A stretch of DNA of 64,000 nt from positions 434,001 through 498,000 of the forward strand of contig NZ_FXAZ01000003.1 of NCBI RefSeq assembly GCF_900177815.1. The letters are read 5' to 3'. The notes under the pieces were generated by a model. The model saw only the letters and a list, made by a program, of their open reading frames with translations, was not told the origin of the DNA and made no database searches. The translations under genes were made by a program, and so were the position numbers. Shown piece after piece: positions 58,835-64,000 of this stretch. Position 1 is the first letter of the stretch. Every line of letters starts with the position of its first letter. This DNA comes from Paenibacillus aquistagni (GTDB taxonomy: Bacteria > Bacillota > Bacilli > Paenibacillales > Paenibacillaceae).

Positions 58835-58852
58835 AAATGAAAGGTTAGAAAA

Positions 58853-59407
58853 ATGAAGAAGAAAATTGTTAAGAAATTATCTGTAGCGTCTTTCTTTGTC
58901 GTTGTAGTGATAGGTTCATTCTACGTATCAAACAGTAGTGCCCAACCCGGTGACTCTCAAGACCCTTTGGTAACGAAGAGCTATGTCGATACACAGATCA
59001 AGAAGCTCGTGCAAGAGGAGATTGCGAAGCAGCAAGGTGGTACAGGTAGCGGAGGCAATAACTCGGGCTCAGGCAACACAGGAGGCAGCACTGGCGGTAG
59101 TGAAGGTGGGAGCTCAGCTGACACAGCTATGGAGATCGTGACGATCAAGCCAGGGCAGCAGCTTGTAGCTAAGGCGGGAGCTGAGTTCGTCATTCGAGCC
59201 GGCAAGGCAGCAATCTATAGCTCCGATGCGAATGGGGTGTCTGACCTGACAGCGGGAGCTGATCTGGCGAACGGCACAGATGCTCCGACCAACCACTTGC
59301 TGATGTTCCCTCGTGAAGGACGCGGCATTATAGCGAAAGATACGGTTAAAAACAGTGTTGTCGTTATGGTTCGCGGCGGTTATGAGATTCAGAAAACCAG
59401 TAAGTAA
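58853..59407 (+). CDS. Small secreted or anchored protein with Gly/Ser linker, unknown function
   Basis: A 184-residue protein. An N-terminal hydrophobic segment (about 8-28) could be a signal or anchor. It is followed by a short probable coiled coil (SYVDTQIKKLVQEEIAKQ), a Gly/Ser/Asn linker (about 61-92), and a C-terminal beta-rich domain with IKPGQQLVAKAGAEFVIRAG and MFPREGRGIIAKD. Base composition returns to the genome norm within the gene, while its first 20 codons resemble the AT-rich gene upstream. GAAAGG precedes the ATG. It may share a transcript with the repeat protein before it. Confidence 0.72.
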   Translation: MKKKIVKKLSVASFFVVVVIGSFYVSNSSAQPGDSQDPLVTKSYVDTQIKKLVQEEIAKQQGGTGSGGNNSGSGNTGGSTGGSEGGSSADTAMEIVTIKPGQQLVAKAGAEFVIRAGKAAIYSSDANGVSDLTAGADLANGTDAPTNHLLMFPREGRGIIAKDTVKNSVVVMVRGGYEIQKTSK

Positions 59408-59476
59408 AATTCATGGCTCCTTTGTAAAGAATGCTTAGTCCATCACTACACTGCGTGCCTGATGTTTGAGGTTAGC

Positions 59477-59488
59477 TGTAACGTTACA
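59477..59488. repeat. 12-bp palindrome TGTAACGTTACA
   Basis: Perfect palindrome flanked by AGC and AGC/GCT bases, between the small secreted protein and the terminator at 59654. Operator-like; function unknown. The rest of 59408-59776 (369 bp) shows no gene. Confidence 0.45.
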
Positions 59489-59653
59489 AGCTGAAGCTGA
59501 CAGTATGAACAAAGTGTGGACGCAAGATAACAATGGATAACAAAGTCAGTATTTATTGCTGTTAGGATGCTCGAATGAACGTGAGAGTATGCAACGAAAA
59601 AAGGGAAACACGACAAGTCTATTGATAAGTCAGAAGTAAGTATTGTAATGCAA

Positions 59654-59687
59654 AAGAAGCGGCCATATTAGGTCGCTTCTTCTTTTT
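59654..59687 (+). terminator. Terminator after the small secreted protein
   Basis: AGAAGCGGCC pairs with GGTCGCTTCT (one wobble) around ATATTA, followed by TCTTTTT. Confidence 0.85.
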
Positions 59688-59711
59688 GTCAGCATACACA
59701 GGATTTCCTTC

Positions 59712-59740
59712 GGGTGCGATTGAGCGACAGGAACATACTA
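59712..59740 (+). promoter_or_regulatory. Possible sigma-G promoter of the SASP gene
   Basis: CATACTA at 59734-59740 matches the sigma-G -10 consensus; the -35 (GGGTG) is weak. Confidence 0.35.
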
Positions 59741-59776
59741 AGTTCACCAGCATTTTTTATAAGGAGGAATGAAGTC

Positions 59777-60073
59777 ATGGCGAATAATAAAAAGAAATTA
59801 GTTCCGGCGAGTAAGGATGCGCTTTATCAAATGAAATATGAGATTGCAGCAGAGTTGGGTTTACCGGTATCGCATCAGCGAGTAGGAACGGGATTTAGTG
59901 ATACGGAATTTGGATCAGACTTCGGGGAGTATGCTTCAACTGCCTACTCATCTAAGGGGCATGACAGTTGGGGACATATGACTTCACGACAAACAGGATC
60001 GGTTGGCGGAGAAATTACTAAGCGTCTTATTGCCCAAGCCGAACAATCCTTTCATCGTGACACAGAATTGTAA
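59777..60073 (+). CDS. Alpha/beta-type small acid-soluble spore protein with a long central insert
   Basis: Binds and protects DNA in the dormant spore and is degraded at germination. The 98-residue product keeps both conserved helices: LYQMKYEIAAELG, with the E-I-A germination-protease site at residues 22-24, and GSVGGEITKRLIAQAEQ. Between them lie about 50 residues, where typical alpha/beta SASPs have about 20-25. The insert is rich in Ser, Gly, Phe and His (FSDTEFGSDFGEYASTAYSSKGHDSWGHM in parts). ATG at 59777 follows AAGGAGGAATGAAG. A monocistronic gene. Confidence 0.88.
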   Translation: MANNKKKLVPASKDALYQMKYEIAAELGLPVSHQRVGTGFSDTEFGSDFGEYASTAYSSKGHDSWGHMTSRQTGSVGGEITKRLIAQAEQSFHRDTEL

Positions 60074-60117
60074 AGAAAATGTGCAATCATTTTCCAGCAT
60101 ATTTTAGAATTCATTGA

Positions 60118-60146
60118 TTGACACAGCTTGACAAATACAGTAATAT
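60118..60146 (+). promoter_or_regulatory. Sigma-A promoter upstream of metK
   Basis: Perfect TTGACA at 60118-60123, a 17-bp spacer, TAATAT at 60141-60146. A second TTGACA overlaps the spacer at 60129-60134. Confidence 0.72.
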
Positions 60147-60169
60147 GTTTTCTCGAAGGCTGGTATAAC

Positions 60170-60203
60170 AACCTTTTCCAATAGGGAAAAGGTTCGTTTT
60201 TTG
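60170..60203 (+). terminator. Terminator between the metK promoter and metK
   Basis: AACCTTTTCC pairs with GGAAAAGGTT around AATAG, followed by CG and six Ts. It lies only about 20 nt after the predicted transcription start, so it would act as an attenuator of metK unless it belongs to the SASP gene. Confidence 0.8.
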
Positions 60204-60255
60204 TCTAGACTTTCCATAGAGAGAGTCACATTATGGTATGGGAGGTTGAGTCCAA

Positions 60256-61458
60256 TTGTCTATTAAAGGACGCCACTTGTTTACTTCCGAATCCGTCACT
60301 GAAGGACATCCAGATAAGATCTGTGACCAGATTTCAGATGCGGTATTGGACGCCTTTCTGGCAAATGACCCGAATGCACGGGTAGCGTGCGAGGTTTCCG
60401 TAGCAACAGGCCTAGTGCTTGTTATTGGTGAGATCAGCACCACAGCCGATTATGTTGATATTCCATCCATCGTTCGTAACACGATCAAAGAGATCGGTTA
60501 TACACGTGCGAAATATGGATTCGACTATAACACTTGTGCGGTGTTAACATCTTTGAACGAACAATCACCAGATATCGCTCAAGGGGTTAATGAAGGGCTT
60601 GAAACCCGCACAGAAGAAGATATTAAGAATGAGAAGGAGAACATCGGCGCAGGTGACCAAGGTTTGATGTTTGGTTTTGCGACCAACGAGACACCTGAAT
60701 TGATGCCGCTCCCGATCGCGTTATCTCACCGTATTTCTCGCCGCTTGGCAGAAGTGCGCAAAAACGGTACACTTGGCTACCTTCGTCCAGATGGCAAGAC
60801 ACAAGTTACCGTTGAATATCAGGATGGCAAGCCTGTTCGCATTGATACGATTGTTGTGTCGACACAGCATGCGGAAGAAGCAACACTGGAACAAATCCAA
60901 AAGGATATTCGTGAACATGTTATTGCTCCTGTTGTACCAGCAGAATGGCTGGATGAACAGACCAAATATTTCATTAACCCAACAGGCCGCTTTGTAATCG
61001 GTGGTCCTCAAGGGGATGCGGGTCTTACAGGCCGTAAGATTATCGTTGACACATATGGCGGCTATGCTCGTCATGGCGGCGGCGCTTTCTCCGGTAAGGA
61101 TCCGACTAAGGTAGACCGTTCAGCAGCATACGCAGCTCGCTATGTAGCGAAGAACATCGTTGCAGCTGGCTTGGCAGACAAGTGCGAAATCCAATTGGCT
61201 TATGCCATTGGTGTAGCAAGCCCGGTATCCATCAACGTGGATACGTATGGTACAGGCAAAGTCGCAGAAGAGAAGCTCGTGGAGCTGATCAAAGAGAACT
61301 TTGACCTTCGCCCAGCAGGCATCATCAAGATGCTGGATCTTCGTCGCCCAATCTACAAGCAGACAGCAGCTTACGGACACTTTGGCCGTACAGATGTAGA
61401 GCTTCCTTGGGAGAATGTGGACAAGGCAGATGCCCTTCGTACACAAGCAGGTCTATAA
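60256..61458 (+). CDS. metK: S-adenosylmethionine synthetase
   Basis: Makes SAM from methionine and ATP. The 400-residue product has the family motifs: [18 protein letters not shown], the [15 protein letters not shown]-binding hexapeptide region, and [22 protein letters not shown] start with GGGAGGTTGAG upstream. Firmicute metK often carries an S-box (SAM) riboswitch; none is seen in the 182 bp before this gene. Instead there is a promoter and a short terminator (listed separately). Confidence 0.98.
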   Translation: MSIKGRHLFTSESVTEGHPDKICDQISDAVLDAFLANDPNARVACEVSVATGLVLVIGEISTTADYVDIPSIVRNTIKEIGYTRAKYGFDYNTCAVLTSLNEQSPDIAQGVNEGLETRTEEDIKNEKENIGAGDQGLMFGFATNETPELMPLPIALSHRISRRLAEVRKNGTLGYLRPDGKTQVTVEYQDGKPVRIDTIVVSTQHAEEATLEQIQKDIREHVIAPVVPAEWLDEQTKYFINPTGRFVIGGPQGDAGLTGRKIIVDTYGGYARHGGGAFSGKDPTKVDRSAAYAARYVAKNIVAAGLADKCEIQLAYAIGVASPVSINVDTYGTGKVAEEKLVELIKENFDLRPAGIIKMLDLRRPIYKQTAAYGHFGRTDVELPWENVDKADALRTQAGL

Positions 61459-61491
61459 TTAAAGCGAAGCTATTATATAGGTGTCATTTAC

Positions 61492-61523
61492 AACCCCTGT
61501 TTCCATCACGGAGCAGGGGTTTA
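61492..61523 (+). terminator. Terminator after metK
   Basis: AACCCCTG and CAGGGGTT form a perfect 8-bp stem around a 14-base loop, followed by a short T-rich stretch. Confidence 0.75.
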
Positions 61524-61711
61524 TCATTTGAATAGAGATAAGCAGACTACTAAATTCCCTCCAGGGACGTATTATCTCAAAGAGTAAAACCCTGCATATT
61601 GTGATTCATGTAAATTCAAGGAAAAGGAAAAACAGGTTTTCTATAAAAAAATAGGCTTATCCATCCGACAAATAAGAGTAAGTGTGTCTTAGAACGGAAG
61701 GGTGAATACAG

Positions 61712-64000
61712 ATGAGATTCAAACAAGGAATAGCAGCATCCGTCGCCGCTCTGCTTATGATTCAGGGAGCTTGGACGGTGCCTGTGCTTGCCAAGGAATC
61801 TACAACAAGCATAGAATCGATAGCCACAACAAAGGATACAATTAAGGGTGCAGTTACCACTAGTGCAGCAGATACATCTGCTCCAGTACTGGAATCTATT
61901 TTTATGGCAAAAACCAATATGGTGGAGCTGCGTTATAACGAGCAGTTGGATCCGTCCAGCATTCCATCCAAGGATGACTTCAAGATAATTGTTAATAATG
62001 AGGAGCGTCCTTTAGTAGCAGCAGTAGTCGTAGGCAAGAATGTTCAGGTCTATCTTGAAAGCGGCGTTGCCATTGGCCAAGTGATAAAAGTGACGTATTA
62101 TCCAGGAAGCAAGCCGATTAAGGACTTAAGCGGCAATCGCGCACCTGCGTTCTCTAACCGCGATGTATCGAATACGGTTGAAGACTTTATGAATAAAATT
62201 ACAAGCTCATCGGTTACTGGAAAAGTCATTCAGATGACCTTCAGCGATGAAATGCTTCCAATGGACAATCGCGGCGTATCCCAGTTTACCGTTACGGTGG
62301 ATGGCAATACTGCGCGCTTGAAAGAAGCGCTGGTCTCTGGCTTTAATATCGTGATCAACTTAGAGCAAGAGGTTACGGACGGACAAGTCATCAAAGTCCA
62401 ATATAAGCCGGGCTCTTATCCGATTAGAGATCGGAACAATGCGCCCATTATAGGTTTTGGTCCTGTGTTTGTTCGTAATAGCGTGGATACGAAGCCTCCG
62501 ATATTGGAGTCATCACGAGTAGGTGGTACAAAGCTAACCTTGTTCTACAACGAGGGCTTAAATGAGCACGAACTCTTTTTGCCGATGAAAAGTCACTATT
62601 CTGTACTCGTAAATGAAAAGGCAGTGTTCGTAAACAAAGTTGAAGTAAAAAGCAACATGGTGATTCTCACCTTAGCATCAAGCGTATCCAACTTAGCGGA
62701 TAGGGTCACGGTATCCTATGTGCCTGGTCCTAAGCGAATTGTTGACTTGAACGGTAATCCAGCTGCAGGGTTTAGTCTTGTTGACGCAGGTGTTGTCAAG
62801 GATTCAGATCTGCCTTATGTAGACAAGGCTACATATAGAGACAATATCATAACATTAGATATGTCGAGATCAATGGATTACGGCTCTGTGCCGTCGAAAA
62901 ACTATTTTAACGTTAAAGCAAATAACAGAACGCAAGCGATCTCCAATGTCCAAGTGAACAATACACAGGTTATCATCACACTGACTCAGAATATGGACTG
63001 GAACCAGACGGTAGTGATCTCCTATAGCGCCCCAGGATCAAAGGGGTTAATGGACACGACGGGGAACAAAGTCAAGAGTTTCTCCAATCAAAAGGTAGAG
63101 TATAGCAGCAGCTCAGGATCAGGTAGTGGCTCGTCATCTGGGGCCGTCTTGGATTATGTCCACGATGCGGATTGGCAAGACTTTCTGCAAGATGTACTGT
63201 TGGTCGACACGGTTGTTGCAAGCAAGCTAACCGATCGTTCGATTAGCGGACAATATGTGAACCGATACAACATCAATAGCGACGATTGGACTAAGGTTCT
63301 GGATTATGCAACAAAGGAATCTTCGGAAGTGGTGGCATTAGATCTGAGTGCTGATGAGAAAGCGGCCATGGTAGCCATCAACTTGAAGACGCTGGAGGAC
63401 ATGGTTCGTAAAAATGGAGATCTAAAAGTAGGCGTGCGCTACGGGGACTGGCTGTATTCCATTAAGCTGAACGATATTCCGTTCAACGATATTCGTCGTC
63501 AACTGCTCAGCGCAAGCAACAGCACAACGCTGTTATTCCAGATCGAGCGGCAGTCCTCGCGTGATGCATCTGGGCTGATGAATGGCATCCGCATGGTGAA
63601 TGGTACCACGCTGGTAGAGCCCGTTATGTTCAACCTGACAGCTTATGCAGGCTCAGGCAAAGAAACAACCGTTACAGCGAAGACGCATATCAGCTATCAG
63701 ACGGGACGTTCCATCTCAGGCAGCGACATTGCGGTCGTGCGTCAGAATCCAACGATTAATAGCAAGATTGCTTATGTTCCCACTCATGTAAAAAGTCAAA
63801 GCGGCTCACAGGTAGTGAACAGCGTGTTGACAGGCAGCAGTGCGATTGCGCTTGCCCGCAGCAGCCAGTATTTTACCGATATTAGCGGTCACTGGGGAAT
63901 GAATGATATTCAAGCGTTATCCGGACGATTTATCGCCGATGCGCTGACAGGCTCTAGATTCGAGCCTAACAAGTCTATTACACGCGCAGACTTTGCTGTG
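61712..64000 (+). CDS. Secreted protein with SwmB-type repeats and a C-terminal SLH domain (3'-truncated by window edge)
   Basis: The frame is open from 61712 to the window edge: 763 residues with no stop. A signal peptide (MRFKQGIAASVAALLMIQG, cleavage near VLA, about residue 29) precedes four SwmB-like modules (about 55-150, 165-265, 265-360, 365-460). Each starts with a strand such as VELRYNEQLDPSSIP or LTLFYNEGLNEHEL and ends with V-x-Y-x-P-G-x-K/R-x-I/L-D. A Ser/Gly linker (about 472-485) and a less clear middle domain follow. The first SLH domain begins at about residue 720 (YFTDISGHWGMND) with ITRADF, and is cut by the window. GGAAGGGTGAATACAG precedes the ATG. It is the fourth SLH protein of the window; a role in the surface layer is likely. 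Confidence 0.86.
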   Translation, partial: MRFKQGIAASVAALLMIQGAWTVPVLAKESTTSIESIATTKDTIKGAVTTSAADTSAPVLESIFMAKTNMVELRYNEQLDPSSIPSKDDFKIIVNNEERPLVAAVVVGKNVQVYLESGVAIGQVIKVTYYPGSKPIKDLSGNRAPAFSNRDVSNTVEDFMNKITSSSVTGKVIQMTFSDEMLPMDNRGVSQFTVTVDGNTARLKEALVSGFNIVINLEQEVTDGQVIKVQYKPGSYPIRDRNNAPIIGFGPVFVRNSVDTKPPILESSRVGGTKLTLFYNEGLNEHELFLPMKSHYSVLVNEKAVFVNKVEVKSNMVILTLASSVSNLADRVTVSYVPGPKRIVDLNGNPAAGFSLVDAGVVKDSDLPYVDKATYRDNIITLDMSRSMDYGSVPSKNYFNVKANNRTQAISNVQVNNTQVIITLTQNMDWNQTVVISYSAPGSKGLMDTTGNKVKSFSNQKVEYSSSSGSGSGSSSGAVLDYVHDADWQDFLQDVLLVDTVVASKLTDRSISGQYVNRYNINSDDWTKVLDYATKESSEVVALDLSADEKAAMVAINLKTLEDMVRKNGDLKVGVRYGDWLYSIKLNDIPFNDIRRQLLSASNSTTLLFQIERQSSRDASGLMNGIRMVNGTTLVEPVMFNLTAYAGSGKETTVTAKTHISYQTGRSISGSDIAVVRQNPTINSKIAYVPTHVKSQSGSQVVNSVLTGSSAIALARSSQYFTDISGHWGMNDIQALSGRFIADALTGSRFEPNKSITRADFAV

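Noticed and set aside
60074-60255. SAM (S-box) riboswitch before metK
   Set aside because: The leader is too short and none of the S-box conserved segments was found; only a terminator is present.

Overview
The window is a contiguous chromosomal segment of a low-to-mid GC, endospore-forming, flagellated Gram-positive bacterium of the Paenibacillaceae type. The evidence is gene content and order. The run prfA-prmC-spoIIR-ywlC-mntP-ywlE-rpiB-ywlG-glyA-upp-mnaA-atp, followed by DUF1146-murA-spoIID-spoIIQ-spoIIID-mbl-flhO-flhP-fabZ, is the Bacillales core arrangement. The inserted 11-gene nuoABCDHIJKLMN cluster, the csaB-linked cell-wall polymer genes and the large SLH-domain surface proteins point to Paenibacillus; a Paenibacillus alvei-like species is a guess. 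I saw no rRNA, tRNA, CRISPR array, insertion sequence or prophage gene.

Layout. 1-8.4 kb: translation termination (prfA, prmC), sporulation signalling (spoIIR with a sigma-F-type promoter), t6A tRNA modification, manganese efflux, a protein-arginine phosphatase, then rpiB-ywlG-glyA behind a ZTP riboswitch with an intrinsic terminator. 9-11 kb: upp and the UDP-GlcNAc 2-epimerase gene. 11.2-18.7 kb: the complete F1Fo ATP synthase operon. 18.8-19.8 kb: a minus-strand SDR-like gene and a promoter/Fur-box/terminator unit that looks like an undescribed iron-regulated small RNA. 20-30.5 kb: an 11-subunit complex I operon lacking nuoEFG. 30.6-33.4 kb: a subtilisin-like lipoprotein carrying three SLH domains. 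33.5-41.5 kb: murA and the spoIID/spoIIQ/spoIIID/mbl/flhO/flhP block. 41.8-48.3 kb: pgsA-like, fabZ, then DUF5693-csaB-tagA-tagO. 48.6-64 kb: a surface-protein region with a 1317-aa SLH protein, a probable S-layer protein with N-terminal SLH domains and two possible in-frame starts, an AT-rich 833-aa protein with five ~130-aa repeats, a small secreted protein, an alpha/beta SASP, metK behind a short leader terminator, and a truncated SwmB-repeat/SLH protein.

How it fits together. mnaA (UDP-ManNAc supply), tagO (first lipid-linked sugar), tagA (second sugar) and csaB (ketal-pyruvylation) are the enzymes expected to start and decorate the secondary cell-wall polymer that SLH domains bind. The window also encodes four SLH proteins that would use that anchor. 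The csaB operon starts with an unusually structured leader in which the ribosome-binding site sits in a hairpin loop. The atp and nuo operons together form most of an oxidative-phosphorylation block.

The most promising undescribed elements are the Fur-box small-RNA unit at 19602-19795, the csaB-operon leader at 43041-43146, the tandem in-frame starts of the S-layer gene, the five-repeat protein at 56333-58834, and the short metK leader. All coordinates, frames and motifs were read by eye. Family assignments rest on recognised motifs and synteny, not on database searches.
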